Below are positions 51,843-60,959 of a stretch of 64,000 nt of DNA, piece by piece. The notes below the pieces were generated by a model. It was not told where the DNA came from. It worked only from the letters and a program-made list of their open reading frames with translations, and searched no databases. Both the position numbers and the translations under genes were made by a program. How positions within the stretch are numbered: the first letter of the stretch is position 1; the number at the start of each line of letters is the position of its first letter. Source of the DNA: Desulfoluna spongiiphila (GTDB taxonomy: Bacteria > Desulfobacterota > Desulfobacteria > Desulfobacterales > Desulfolunaceae); assembly GCF_900101345.1 (NCBI RefSeq), contig NZ_FMUX01000010.1, forward strand, positions 1-64,000, in the 5' to 3' direction.

Positions 51843-52998
51843 TGGGCACCCGTTTTCCTGTCCGGAGTTTGATTTCAAGGATCTCCAGCATGGGAGAGAA
51901 AAGGTTCATAAACAGGATGGCCAGCATCACCCCTTCGGCATAGGCCAGGTTATAGGCCCTGACGATGACCGTGAGGACCCCGATGAAAAACCCGTAGACC
52001 CACCGGGCGCCATCGGTGCCGGGGGCAGACACCGGATCGGTGGCCATAAAGGTAATCCCGAAGGCAAAGCCCCCCATGATCAGGTGATTGACGGGGTTGA
52101 TCCAGTGCCAGGGGGAAAGCTCCGAGGAGAGAAACACCACGGCCGAGCCCATGGCGCACACCCCCAGAACCCCGCCCACGATGATGCGGAAACTCGCCAC
52201 CCCCACCATGCAGAGAAACACAGCGCTGATGAGGCACAGAAGAGCCGAGGTCTCCCCCACGCTCCCCGGGATCTGTCCGGAAAACATGGTCCAGAAGGTA
52301 TACCCGTTTCGAACAAGGGCTTCGGGTACCGCCTCCCCTTTGGCCCCTAAGGCCAGGGAGAGGGGCGTGGCCGCGGTGACGGCATCCACGGCCTTGGTGG
52401 CCACCCACACGTTGTCCCCGCTCATGGACACCGGGTAGGAGAAAAAGAGAAAGGCCCGGGCGGTGAGGGCCGGGTTCAGGATGTTGCGCCCGGTGCCCCC
52501 GAACACCTCTTTTCCAACCACCACCCCGAAGGAGATCCCGGCGGCCACCTGCCAGAGGGGCACACTGGGGGGCAGGGTCAACGGAAACAAAAGGCCGGTC
52601 ACAAGAAAGCCCTCGCTGATCTTGTGGCCCCTGACCACGGCAAAAATCCCCTCCCAGGTAAGGCCCACCCCATAGGAGACCACCAGCATGGGAACAAACG
52701 CTTCAGAGCCGCGGTAGAGGGCATGGCCCCAGGTGGGGTCGACCCCTTCGGCCACAAGGGCCATGGTGCCGGTGTTGATCATCCCGAAGAGGGTCTGGGG
52801 AATAAGGGCCACGATCACCAGGGACATGAACCGTTTCAAGTCCAGGCTGTCCCGGACTGCCGGCATGCGCACGGTGGCCTCGCCGGGCACAAAAAAAATG
52901 GTGCGGATCGCATCGTAGACGGGATGCAGGGCCTGGAGTTTCGTCCCCTCCTGAAAATAGGTGCCCAGGCGATCCAGGGCGTTTTTGACGTTTTTCAT
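51835..52998 (-). CDS. nqrB: Na+-NQR subunit B (covalent FMN, quinone site region)
   Basis: The 387-residue subunit has about ten helices. The flavinylation site is in DAVTAATPLSLA, the counterpart of SGATAL in Vibrio. GGTGRNILNPALTARAFLFF and MGGFAFGITFMATDPVSAPG are family-typical. It holds FMN and riboflavin-related centres and forms the main sodium path with NqrD/E. It starts one base after the nqrA stop codon. Confidence 0.95.
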   Translation of the reverse strand: MKNVKNALDRLGTYFQEGTKLQALHPVYDAIRTIFFVPGEATVRMPAVRDSLDLKRFMSLVIVALIPQTLFGMINTGTMALVAEGVDPTWGHALYRGSEAFVPMLVVSYGVGLTWEGIFAVVRGHKISEGFLVTGLLFPLTLPPSVPLWQVAAGISFGVVVGKEVFGGTGRNILNPALTARAFLFFSYPVSMSGDNVWVATKAVDAVTAATPLSLALGAKGEAVPEALVRNGYTFWTMFSGQIPGSVGETSALLCLISAVFLCMVGVASFRIIVGGVLGVCAMGSAVVFLSSELSPWHWINPVNHLIMGGFAFGITFMATDPVSAPGTDGARWVYGFFIGVLTVIVRAYNLAYAEGVMLAILFMNLFSPMLEILEIKLRTGKRVPNV

Positions 52999-52999
52999 G

Positions 53000-54337
53000 C
53001 TATCCGTCTCGCTCCTTCCGGTACTGGGCCTTGGCGGTTTTCAGGGTATCGAGCAGTTCGATTTTCGACGGGCAGACATAGCTGCAGAGTCCGCACTCAA
53101 TGCAATCCAGGAGCCCGTGGGCCAGGGCCTCCTCCACCTCTCCGGCCACCATGCACTTCATGGTGTACTGGGGCAGAATCGCCACCGGACAGACCTGGGC
53201 GCACCGGCCGCAGTTGATGCAGGGACGTCCCTCCCCATGCATGCCGCAATCCAGGTTCAGTGGCTTTTTGTTGAACACGGACAAAAAGGTGCGGGACTGA
53301 CTGGGCCGTGTGTACCCGGCCCGGAGAAACCCGAACAGGTCCTCCTCATCCCCCACGGGCAACAGGGTCAAGCCCTTGTCGAAGAAGTTCATGTAGCCCG
53401 TGGCCGGAAGAAACAGCCCGGAAAAAGGGGAGCCCCCGATGCGCCGACGCCGCTTTTCCTGGGGATCCAGGGAGGAGACAGGGGCACCGACACGGGTGCG
53501 GACGTGCCCGCACACGGTGGCACCGTTGCCCCCCACCGCCATGACCCGTTTGGGGTAGAAGCATCCCTCGGTGACAAACCGGGCCAGGGCCACAAGGTCC
53601 TGGCCTTCGATGTACCAGCTGCGGTTCTCCGAGGGCTCTTTGCGGATGTGGTAGAGGTAGTGGCCGGGATCACCGGCAGGGTAGCCCCCCCGGATATGTG
53701 CGGTGACGGTTTTTAAAATGGGTTCGGAGAGCTCGCCGGTATGGGCCGGGGTGATGACATGCACCGACGGACAGAACTGCTTAAGGATGGCCAGGCCGTT
53801 TTGAAAGGCCATCTCTTCCCCTTCCAGGGCCAGGGCGGGCAAGGCCAGGTGCCCCCCGGCCCAGCCCAAGGTGACGATGATATGGGCGGGACGGCTTGCG
53901 GGATCGGGGTGATCCCGAAAGGGAAGCTCCCGAAGCAGGGGCCAAACCCCTCCTTTAAGGAGCATGTGACGAAGGGTGTCCGGGTCCGTGGCGGCGATCC
54001 GGTTGGGCGAAACAGGCTCGAAGCGCTCCCAGCGCTCCTCCTCATCCAGGGTGATCACCACCTCGTCAATGCGTCGACGCGGCCCGTAGACAATGCGTTC
54101 CACCACCCCGCCCCCCGGGCTCGGGTAGGTGACCACGGGGTTTCGCTTGTCTTCGAACAAGGGAGCGCCCCCGTTGACGGCATCGCCCTCTTTCACCAGA
54201 AGGCGCGGCTTGACATGGGGGATCCATCCCGGCATCAACGCCACCGTGGTCGGAACCGGGGATTCTGCCACACACTCGGCCACCTGCCCGGAGGTGTTGA
54301 GAGAAAAACCGTTCGTTAGGGTCAGGGTTTTCATCAT
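53000..54337 (-). CDS. nqrA: Na+-NQR subunit A with extra 2[4Fe-4S] domain
   Basis: The 445-residue peripheral subunit has the NqrA front part: SPVPTTVALMPGWIPHVKP, LVKEGDAVNGGAPLFEDKRNP, SPGGGVVERIVYG. Its C-terminus carries two ferredoxin-type motifs, CINCGRCAQVCP (about residues 372-383) and CIECGLCSYVCP (about 410-421). Those are usual in RnfC but not in the well-studied NqrA. It is the first gene of the operon. The remaining genes are clearly Nqr (nqrF rather than rnfB follows), so this is a hybrid-looking subunit. Confidence 0.88.
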   Translation of the reverse strand: MMKTLTLTNGFSLNTSGQVAECVAESPVPTTVALMPGWIPHVKPRLLVKEGDAVNGGAPLFEDKRNPVVTYPSPGGGVVERIVYGPRRRIDEVVITLDEEERWERFEPVSPNRIAATDPDTLRHMLLKGGVWPLLRELPFRDHPDPASRPAHIIVTLGWAGGHLALPALALEGEEMAFQNGLAILKQFCPSVHVITPAHTGELSEPILKTVTAHIRGGYPAGDPGHYLYHIRKEPSENRSWYIEGQDLVALARFVTEGCFYPKRVMAVGGNGATVCGHVRTRVGAPVSSLDPQEKRRRRIGGSPFSGLFLPATGYMNFFDKGLTLLPVGDEEDLFGFLRAGYTRPSQSRTFLSVFNKKPLNLDCGMHGEGRPCINCGRCAQVCPVAILPQYTMKCMVAGEVEEALAHGLLDCIECGLCSYVCPSKIELLDTLKTAKAQYRKERDG

Positions 54338-54683
54338 CGAGACACAGCTTTCGGGAATGCGGCGCCTTTCTCCGGGGCATCAAGGGGAAGACGCGTTGGT
54401 TAGGGGCATGGGAACCATGAAGATATCGCTTAAAGTCAGCCCGGTGAGGGGCTGTTGACGGCACACGCGTTTTTGATGGGTTCAAGGGGTGCGACGGGCA
54501 ATGGAGAAGAGGCAAAAACGGTAGAATAAACGGTTGCCCATGGCATGGGACAGACCCACATCGTGTCTGACAGAGTACACCAGGCAAAAACAATGTGTCA
54601 ACCAAAGGAACCAAATCAAACCAGATGGTGGGGCTCCTTCTGAATAAAGCCTTCCATGGTCAGAGTGTAAGGATTCAGTTTAT

Positions 54684-54855
54684 GCCTCCGGCGGCCCTGC
54701 CGGGGGCTAAACTTTTAAAAAGTTTAACAAACAGGCCGTAAAAAAACTGCTTGAATGAATTTCGTTTTATAGGCGGATGTGATTTGACCCGGGGGACGAG
54801 GGCGAAAGCGAAGCGACAAACAGCTTTCAAGGTGGCTCACCTCGCCTCCGGAGGC
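54684..54855 (-). repeat. Dispersed intergenic repeat, near-complete copy
   Basis: It starts GCCTCCGGCGGCCCTGCCGG and ends TCGCCTCCGGAGGC. It lies between apbE and nqrA. The right flank ends AGCATAGAAGGCATC, as at other copies. The rest of the 583-base gap (54338-54683) shows no gene; the nqr promoter should be there. Confidence 0.87.
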
Positions 54856-54920
54856 AGGCTTTTTCCCGCCACGTTGAGCATAGAAGGCATCGCTTTTGCC
54901 TGTTTCCTTTTGTCCCGCTC

Positions 54921-56012
54921 CTAAGAAAGGGGCCGGGCCACCCAGCCATCCGAGGCAGACACCTCCAGGGACCCGTCGGGCTTGCGGACGATGAGCAGGC
55001 ACTCCACCCCCTTGAGCCCGTTGACCAGGGCGAGGCCTTTTTCCGGCCCCATGACCATCAGGGCCGTGGCCAGACCGTCTGCAAAGACCGTGGAATCGGC
55101 CAACACAGAGGCGCTGGTGACCCCGTTTTCAACGGGATACCCGGTGAGGGGGTTGATGACGTGGGTCCAGATGCGCCCCTCTACCTTTCGATAATTGCGG
55201 TAATCTCCGCTGGTGGCAAGGGCCTGGCCCTTCAGGGTCCGAACCTGAAAGAGGTCTCCCACCATGGCCCCGCGCTGGGGCGTGTTGATTCCCACGCGCC
55301 AGGGTTTACCGTCCAACCGAAAGCCCTGGCCGTACACCTCGCCCCCGATCTCCACCAGAAAATGGGCGATCTTTTTCTCACGGAGCAGGGCTGCCACGGC
55401 ATCCACGCCGTACCCCTTGGCGATGGAGCCAAAATCCAGGTAAAGGCCCTCCCGGTCTTTGACAAGGGCCCCTTCCCCTTTGCGTGAAATGGCGGCAAAC
55501 CCGACCCGGGACAGGGCATGGGCCACCTCGTCCTCCCGGGGGAAGCGCTCCTCAACCTTGCCCGGTCCAAACCCCCAGAGGGTGACCAGGGGCCCGACGG
55601 TGGCGTCCCACGCTCCGTCGGTGAGATCATGGATACGCGAGCCCACGGAAAAAACCGTGAGCAGGTCCTGGGAAACGTGCACCGCAACGCCTTTGCCTGC
55701 GCGGTTGAACCGGGAAATCTCGCTTTCCGGGTCGTAGACCGACATGCTGCGGTTGATGGCCTCAAGGCGCCGGGTCACGGCAAGGCCCAAGGCATCCGCC
55801 GACATCTTGCCCGATACCACGGCTTTTATATGGTAGGTGGTGCCCATGGTCCGCCCGGACAACACCACCTCCTGCTTCGTATTAAAGCCGGTGGTCACCC
55901 CGGCGGCCACCACCAGGGTAAAGACCCCGAAGGCCACCACGATGGCTGCCAGGAGCTTGTTTCTGCTTATTTTCTTTGACGCGTGTCGCGTGTTGGTTGT
56001 CTTCATGGTCAC
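54921..56012 (-). CDS. apbE: FAD:protein FMN transferase
   Basis: The 363-residue protein has an N-terminal anchor helix (LLAAIVVAFGVFTLVVAAGV) and a periplasmic catalytic domain. Motifs are LSGRTMGTTYHIKA, DGAWDATVGPLVTLWGFG, YLDFGSIAKGYGVDAVA, ATSGDYRNY and THVINPLTGYPVE. It attaches FMN to Thr in NqrB and NqrC. GTG 56012 overlaps the DHH stop by four bases; ATG 56006 is an alternative. No lipobox is seen, so anchoring is by the helix. Confidence 0.95.
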   Translation of the reverse strand: MTMKTTNTRHASKKISRNKLLAAIVVAFGVFTLVVAAGVTTGFNTKQEVVLSGRTMGTTYHIKAVVSGKMSADALGLAVTRRLEAINRSMSVYDPESEISRFNRAGKGVAVHVSQDLLTVFSVGSRIHDLTDGAWDATVGPLVTLWGFGPGKVEERFPREDEVAHALSRVGFAAISRKGEGALVKDREGLYLDFGSIAKGYGVDAVAALLREKKIAHFLVEIGGEVYGQGFRLDGKPWRVGINTPQRGAMVGDLFQVRTLKGQALATSGDYRNYRKVEGRIWTHVINPLTGYPVENGVTSASVLADSTVFADGLATALMVMGPEKGLALVNGLKGVECLLIVRKPDGSLEVSASDGWVARPLS

Positions 56013-56986
56013 CGTGATTCAATGCGCCCGATAATCCAGCGCTGCATTTTTACATCATCTTCGCTGACGGCATCGATCCCGCACTCCGCCACCACCATCT
56101 CCGCCCGGGCCATATCCTTGTGGCCCCCTGCGCTGCCAAAGCAGCCGAAACTCTTCTCGGCAAGGCGTCCGGCATTTTTCCTCACCCCGTCGTTTCTGAA
56201 AATCACCACCAGCTTTTTGCCGTAAATCCCGGAGACGATGCTCCAGCTCACGGCATCCACCTTCATGAAAAAATCGGCGATGAGGACCAGCACATCCGGT
56301 GTGGGCACCGTGCCCACATGGGCGTACATCCGGCTTCGCCTGATGATCCGGTTTTTAAGGGCCCTCTGAAAATACTTAAGAAAACTGGGTTTGAGCTCGG
56401 CCTGCTCCACCTTCTGGAGCATGTGCACATTGCAGAGGCGGTACAGGTATTGAAAGGCCCGGACATCTTCCACCAGGGTCTGCCGCTGAAAGTTGTTGGT
56501 ATCGGTCTTGATGGCGTAAAAGAGGCCCGTGGCCAGGCGCACCGACGGCTTGATGTGGGCCCCCCGGAGGTATTCGGTCATCATGGAGGCCGTGGCCCCG
56601 TAATCCGGGCGAATATCGGTGTAGCCGTCGCGTCGCCCCCCGTCGGGGTGGTGGTCGATCACCACGTCAAAATTGATTTTTTCAAACACCTCCGAGTGGT
56701 GAGGCTGGGAGTCCACCAGCACAAACCGGTTGAACCCCTCCATGAGGGAATGGGAACACGGCTTGATATCGGCCTTCATGTACCGCACCAGGGCCAGGTT
56801 GTCGGGCCGCTTGATCACGTTGATGGAGGCAATGACCACATGGCTGACCCGCCGCCACAGGAGCCGTTTGAACGCCACAGCGCTGGCGATGGCATCGGGA
56901 TCGGCGTTGATGAGGATCAACACATTGTCGTCCCGGTTGAACCGCGAATAAAGGCCGGCCAGTTTCTCTTTTATTTTTAAGCTCAT
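56009..56986 (-). CDS. DHH-family phosphoesterase
   Basis: The 325-residue cytoplasmic protein has LINADPDAIASAVAFKRLL (Asp29, Asp31), FVLVDSQPHHSEV, VVIDHHPDGG and, in the DHHA1 part, FGSAGGHKDMARAEM. Family members cleave nano-RNA, pAp or cyclic dinucleotides; here no partner domain tells which. It overlaps apbE and is probably co-transcribed with it. The link between the two functions is unclear. Confidence 0.9.
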   Translation of the reverse strand: MSLKIKEKLAGLYSRFNRDDNVLILINADPDAIASAVAFKRLLWRRVSHVVIASINVIKRPDNLALVRYMKADIKPCSHSLMEGFNRFVLVDSQPHHSEVFEKINFDVVIDHHPDGGRRDGYTDIRPDYGATASMMTEYLRGAHIKPSVRLATGLFYAIKTDTNNFQRQTLVEDVRAFQYLYRLCNVHMLQKVEQAELKPSFLKYFQRALKNRIIRRSRMYAHVGTVPTPDVLVLIADFFMKVDAVSWSIVSGIYGKKLVVIFRNDGVRKNAGRLAEKSFGCFGSAGGHKDMARAEMVVAECGIDAVSEDDVKMQRWIIGRIESR

Positions 56987-57377
56987 GAATCACTTTTCAG
57001 GTATCAGGTGTCTGCTTTTTCAGGGTTGACCTCAAGGTCTCCGATTTCACCGCCCGGCGAACATCACCGACGCATCAGCGTTTCTCCGGGTGGGTCTCCA
57101 TACACCTGCATTCACCGGCAAGCTTGGCATGGGTGATTTTCGTCAACAGCGTGGAAGTCCCGTGAAGTGCAAGGTCATCGGCAATGTCCCCGCGGGTCAA
57201 CCCGAAACAATAACAAAGGATCTCTTGGTGATTGATTGGTTTCATAACCATTTATTATGGGGCCCCTGCCCCCTCGAATGCAAGGAGAAAGGTGGACAGC
57301 CCCGGCCCCGGGATGTACCCTTGCACAGAAGTGTCCCCACCTTCGATGGTTAAACCCAAACACCCCGAGGGACCCCC
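56987..57377. other. Gap of 391 bases between divergent genes
   Basis: No gene or repeat copy is seen. Both the DHH and DUF2064 genes should have promoters here. A short segment CCTTCGATGGTTAAA at about 57341 resembles the flank of the dispersed repeat, but no element is attached. Confidence 0.45.
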
Positions 57378-58100
57378 ATGCCCCTGATCATTCTTTTTGT
57401 CAAAGCCCCGGAGCCCGGCAAGGTCAAAACCCGGCTGGCGGCCCGCCTGGGCAATGCCATGGCCCTTGACCTCTACCGTCACTTTGTGGAGACCTCCCTT
57501 GCCCGCCTTGCCCCGTTGGGCCCTGTCCGCATCGCCTACACCCCTGACAACCGAAAAGAGTTCATGGAAGACTGGCTTCCCGGACACCCCGAGATGCGTC
57601 CCCAGCGGGGAGACGACCTCGGCCAGCGCATGGAAAACGCCCTGATGGAGGCTTTTTCAGACGGTCACGACAAGGCGGTGGTCATCGGAGGAGACATCCC
57701 GGACCTTCCCGAGGACCGAATCCGCGGGGCCTTTCGGGAATTGAACACCCACGACATGGTGGTCGTGCCGGTATCAGATGGGGGGTACTGCCTGGTGGGA
57801 GCGCGCAGAGGAACCCTTCTTGCGCCTGTGTTTGACAAGATGCGGTGGAGCTGCAGCTCGGTGACCGAGGAGACCGTCAGAAGGGCAAAGGCTCAGGGGA
57901 TAACCCTTCGCCTCCTTGACGGCTGGCACGACATCGACACAGCCGATGACCTGCTGGCCTTTGTCCGGCGCCATAAGCGCCGGGCCGATGTGCCCGCACT
58001 CTACCGGGACGCCATTCGCCGCCTCAGTGATGGTGATGGGGATTGTCCCCGTGGCGATGGACGTGGGCATGGCGATGCAGGTGAAGCCCCCCGTCCATGA
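57378..58100 (+). CDS. TIGR04282/DUF2064 glycosyltransferase-like protein
   Basis: The 240-residue cytoplasmic protein has the family signature LIILFVKAPEPGKVKTRLAARLG. QRGDDLGQRMENAL, VVIGGDIPDLPEDRI, SDGGYCLVGAR and DGWHDIDTADDL follow, a GT-A-like fold related to CofC/MobA transferases. Its exact role is unsettled. The last 25 residues (DGDGDCPRGDGRGHGD...) lie antisense to the His-rich tail of nikO; the genes overlap by 77 bases. Confidence 0.85.
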   Translation: MPLIILFVKAPEPGKVKTRLAARLGNAMALDLYRHFVETSLARLAPLGPVRIAYTPDNRKEFMEDWLPGHPEMRPQRGDDLGQRMENALMEAFSDGHDKAVVIGGDIPDLPEDRIRGAFRELNTHDMVVVPVSDGGYCLVGARRGTLLAPVFDKMRWSCSSVTEETVRRAKAQGITLRLLDGWHDIDTADDLLAFVRRHKRRADVPALYRDAIRRLSDGDGDCPRGDGRGHGDAGEAPRP

Positions 58101-58749
58101 CGATCTTTCCCCGCACGAGGCTGTGCAGGGAATCGGTCACCTGCTCCAGGAAATCAAAATCGTGGGAGATCACCACCCGGGCCACCTTGGATGCCTGAAG
58201 CACCGCCACCAGCCTCGAAAAAGTATCCCGGTCCAGGCCCGTGGTGGGCTCGTCCAGAAGCAGCAGGTCCGGGTCCATGGCCAGCACCGTGGCCAGGGCC
58301 ACCATGCGCTTCTCCCCGCCGGAAAGGCGAAAGGTGATCCGCTCTTCGTAGCCGGAAAGCCCCAGATCCGACAGCACGTCCCTGGCTTTGGCCCGGGCCT
58401 CGTGCCGTCCCATGCCCAGGTTCATGGGCCCGAAGGCCACATCCTCCAGCACCGTCGGGCTGAAAAGCTGATCATCGGCATCCTGGAACAACAGCCCCAC
58501 CCGACGCCTCACCTCCTTAAATCCCTTCTCACCGCTCACCTCACGGCCAAAGGCCGTGATCACGCCCGCCTGGGGCTTGAGAAGCCCCATCATCAGATGA
58601 AACAAGGTGGTCTTTCCGCTGCCGTTGGGGGCGATGAGTCCGATGCTGGCCCCCTGGTCCACGGCAAAATCCAGCCCGTTGATCACCGGTTCCCGGTCAC
58701 CGGGGTATCGGTAGGTAAGCCCTGAAAGATGCATCAACTGTTCAGCCAT
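58024..58749 (-). CDS. nikO: Nickel ECF-type transporter, ATP-binding protein
   Basis: The 241-residue ATPase has Walker A APNGSGKTT, signature LSGGEKRMVAL, Walker B LLLLDEPTTGLD and the switch His in VISHDFDFL. It ends in LHLHRHAHVHRHGDNPHHHH, a His-rich tail likely to bind or store nickel. ATG 58749 follows AAGGTG. It is separated from nikQ by a repeat copy, unlike the other tightly overlapping genes of the operon. The tail overlaps the convergent gene. Confidence 0.92.
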   Translation of the reverse strand: MAEQLMHLSGLTYRYPGDREPVINGLDFAVDQGASIGLIAPNGSGKTTLFHLMMGLLKPQAGVITAFGREVSGEKGFKEVRRRVGLLFQDADDQLFSPTVLEDVAFGPMNLGMGRHEARAKARDVLSDLGLSGYEERITFRLSGGEKRMVALATVLAMDPDLLLLDEPTTGLDRDTFSRLVAVLQASKVARVVISHDFDFLEQVTDSLHSLVRGKIVMDGGLHLHRHAHVHRHGDNPHHHH

Positions 58750-58770
58750 CACATATCACCTTCTGTGGTT

Positions 58771-58879
58771 AAAGGTCTTAAGCAAAACGTTCCAGGCTCC
58801 GCCGAAACAGTGTCGACTGTTTCAAAATCAGGAAAGTTTTTTGCGGAGCTTTTTTTCAAAAAAGCGACCTGCCGGAGGC
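58771..58879 (-). repeat. Dispersed repeat (poly-T module type) inside the nik operon
   Basis: It has CTCCGCCGAAACAGTGTCGAC, AAAGTTTTTTGCGGAGC, CAAAAAAGCGACC and the terminus TGCCGGAGGC, as in the copy at 2500-2592. It lies between nikQ and nikO. Confidence 0.8.
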
Positions 58880-58952
58880 AGGCTTTTCCATGCACTTTAA
58901 CCATAAAAAGGCTTTGCTTTTTGTGCATTTATTTTTTTTTCTGCAGCCTAAC

Positions 58953-59723
58953 CTAAATCCCGCCCAGCCGCACGGCCACCTCAAGGCCCACAAGGGCCAC
59001 CACGGAACCGGCCATGCAGGCGGTCTGGGGAAGGCACCCTGCCATCCTCTCGGAACGCCGGGCCGTCAGCAGGTTGAACCGGCCGTCAAACCCCCGCAGC
59101 ACCATGGCGTTGTGCACCCGTTTTGCGCGAAGGTGGGAGCGCACCAGAAGCATGGCGGCCATGTGGGCAAAGGTCCGGTAGGCGTGCAGGGAGGTGTCGG
59201 ATTGAAAGCCCCTCATGCGGGCCGCGTTTCTCAGTTTTCGGTACTCCCGCTCGATGACGACGATATACCGGGCGCTCATCACGATGAGAAAGGTCAGCTT
59301 CGTGGGCATGCCCAGGGCATTGAGGGCGTGGCCCAGGTCAAAGGTGTGCATGGTGGAGACCAGGGCCATGAGAATCAGGAGAATGGAAAAGGACTTCAGG
59401 GAGATCAGGCAGGCCAGGGCCAGCCCGTCGCCTTTGACGGTCAGGGGACCCAGGGAGCCCAGGGCCGGTCCCTCCCCGGTAAAGGGCAGCACCACCCAGA
59501 GAACAAACAGAAACAGGCACAGGGGCATCAGTCGCCTGACAACCGCCCCCAGGGGCAGCCTTGCAAGGAGAAGAAAGCAGCCCCCCAGCCCCAGGGCGGC
59601 AAGGGGCACCGTCGGGGTTGAGGCAAGGGCCGTGACCAGGGAGAGGACAAAGGCCACCGCCACCCTCACGGTGGGGGCCGTGCGATGAATAGGTGAAGAG
59701 ATATCCACAAAGGGCTCGTTCAT
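58953..59723 (-). CDS. nikQ: Nickel ECF-type transporter, transmembrane (T) component
   Basis: The 256-residue CbiQ-like protein has four or five helices in the N-terminal half and the two coupling motifs in ARMRGFQSD and VLRGFDGRF (the Ala-Arg-Gly type). These contact the ATPase. It overlaps nikL by four bases. Confidence 0.9.
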   Translation of the reverse strand: MNEPFVDISSPIHRTAPTVRVAVAFVLSLVTALASTPTVPLAALGLGGCFLLLARLPLGAVVRRLMPLCLFLFVLWVVLPFTGEGPALGSLGPLTVKGDGLALACLISLKSFSILLILMALVSTMHTFDLGHALNALGMPTKLTFLIVMSARYIVVIEREYRKLRNAARMRGFQSDTSLHAYRTFAHMAAMLLVRSHLRAKRVHNAMVLRGFDGRFNLLTARRSERMAGCLPQTACMAGSVVALVGLEVAVRLGGI

Positions 59724-60286
59724 GCAGCCCCCTTCCGGCTGCGATACCAGGCAAACGCCCCCAGCAGGCCCACGATGTAGCCGAGGCCACCCACGACGTC
59801 CCGAACCCGCGTCTCCGCCTGTTGCCGGTGCAAGGACCTGGTCACGGCGCTGTCCACCACCTGCTCCAGGCGCGTCCAGTCCCCGGCGGAAAGCCCTTTT
59901 TCCACAGCAGCGGCCTGGGAAGCCGGTGCGTCCGGCACCACCTCAGCGCCCACATCCTTATAGGCCTGCGCGCCCTCTGCAGGCTCCAGCTCCCACCGGC
60001 TCTTGTGGCCCATCCCCGCATCCACTTCCACGGTCAGGGCCCCGGACTCGGGCCGGGAAAAGGTTAAGAGGCCCGCATCGTCTGTCTTCCCGGTGAATAC
60101 CTGGGTGCCGTCCGCGTTGAACACCCGGATCACCCCGTTTTTCACCGGACGCTTTCCGGCAAAGGTGCTTTCGGTATACACCTCGCCCCCTTCATCCAGG
60201 GCAAAGATGTTGATCCGGTGGGCCAGGGCCGGAGAGGCCATGGAAAGAAGAAAGCTTAATATCACCAGCCATCGCATGGGGTTCAT
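59720..60286 (-). CDS. nikL: Nickel transporter auxiliary component NikL
   Basis: The 188-residue protein has a signal peptide (about 1-22, SPALA), so the mature part starts HRINIFALDEGGEVYTES. An Ig-like periplasmic domain follows, and a C-terminal helix (GLGYIVGLLGAFAWY) anchors it. The N-terminal His may be a ligand. It overlaps nikM and nikQ by four bases each. The arrangement matches NikKMLQO systems. Confidence 0.85.
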   Translation of the reverse strand: MNPMRWLVILSFLLSMASPALAHRINIFALDEGGEVYTESTFAGKRPVKNGVIRVFNADGTQVFTGKTDDAGLLTFSRPESGALTVEVDAGMGHKSRWELEPAEGAQAYKDVGAEVVPDAPASQAAAVEKGLSAGDWTRLEQVVDSAVTRSLHRQQAETRVRDVVGGLGYIVGLLGAFAWYRSRKGAA

Positions 60287-60915
60287 CGGTCCTCCTTTTT
60301 CTCTTCCGGGGCCCTGATGAGCCCCCCCAGTAACTCAGGGTAGACGCGCAGGAGAAAGGAGATCACAAAGGCGGTGAAGATCCCTTCCACAACCATCACG
60401 GGTGTGTTTCCCACCACCGACGCCCAGGCGATCACTGTAAAATTTTCTCCGGTAAACACGAGGGCGGCGGCCAGGAGCAGGGACGAGAAAAGAACGGCAA
60501 GGAACCCGCACCCGAAGGAGGCGGCCATGCCCACGCGCCCGTTGCGGGACACCAGGGGCCCCAGCAGCAGGGAGACCCCCACGGCAGGCGCTGCCATCAC
60601 CACGGTGTTGACCCCCAGGGTGGTCAGGCCCCCGTACTGGAAGAGAAGGGCCTGGAGAAGCAGGCCCGTAAAGATGGCGGGAAATGCCGCCCAGCCCAAG
60701 ACCAGGCCCACCAGCCCGTTTAAGACAAGGTGAACGCTGGCCGGGCCGATGTTCAGGTGGATAAGGGACGCCACGAAAAACGCAGAGGTCACCAACGCGG
60801 CGCTGACGGTTGCCTCCCCGTCCATCCGCTTCAGGCCGTAGGCCACGCCGCCTGCGGCGACGGCAGCCCCGGCCAGGAGCACCGGGGCGGACAACACCCC
60901 TTCCGAAATATGCAT
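60283..60915 (-). CDS. nikM: Nickel transporter substrate-binding membrane component NikM
   Basis: The 210-residue CbiM/NikM protein starts MHISEGVLS, with Met1-His2 the family's metal-binding start. About seven helices follow, including AGVNTVVMAAPAVG-type conserved segments (NTVVMAAPAVGVSLLLG). It captures Ni2+ for the ECF transporter. Confidence 0.93.
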   Translation of the reverse strand: MHISEGVLSAPVLLAGAAVAAGGVAYGLKRMDGEATVSAALVTSAFFVASLIHLNIGPASVHLVLNGLVGLVLGWAAFPAIFTGLLLQALLFQYGGLTTLGVNTVVMAAPAVGVSLLLGPLVSRNGRVGMAASFGCGFLAVLFSSLLLAAALVFTGENFTVIAWASVVGNTPVMVVEGIFTAFVISFLLRVYPELLGGLIRAPEEKKEDR

Positions 60916-60959
60916 CGCTGAATTCCTTGGTCAATCAAACATGTCTGTGGTGCCCGGCA

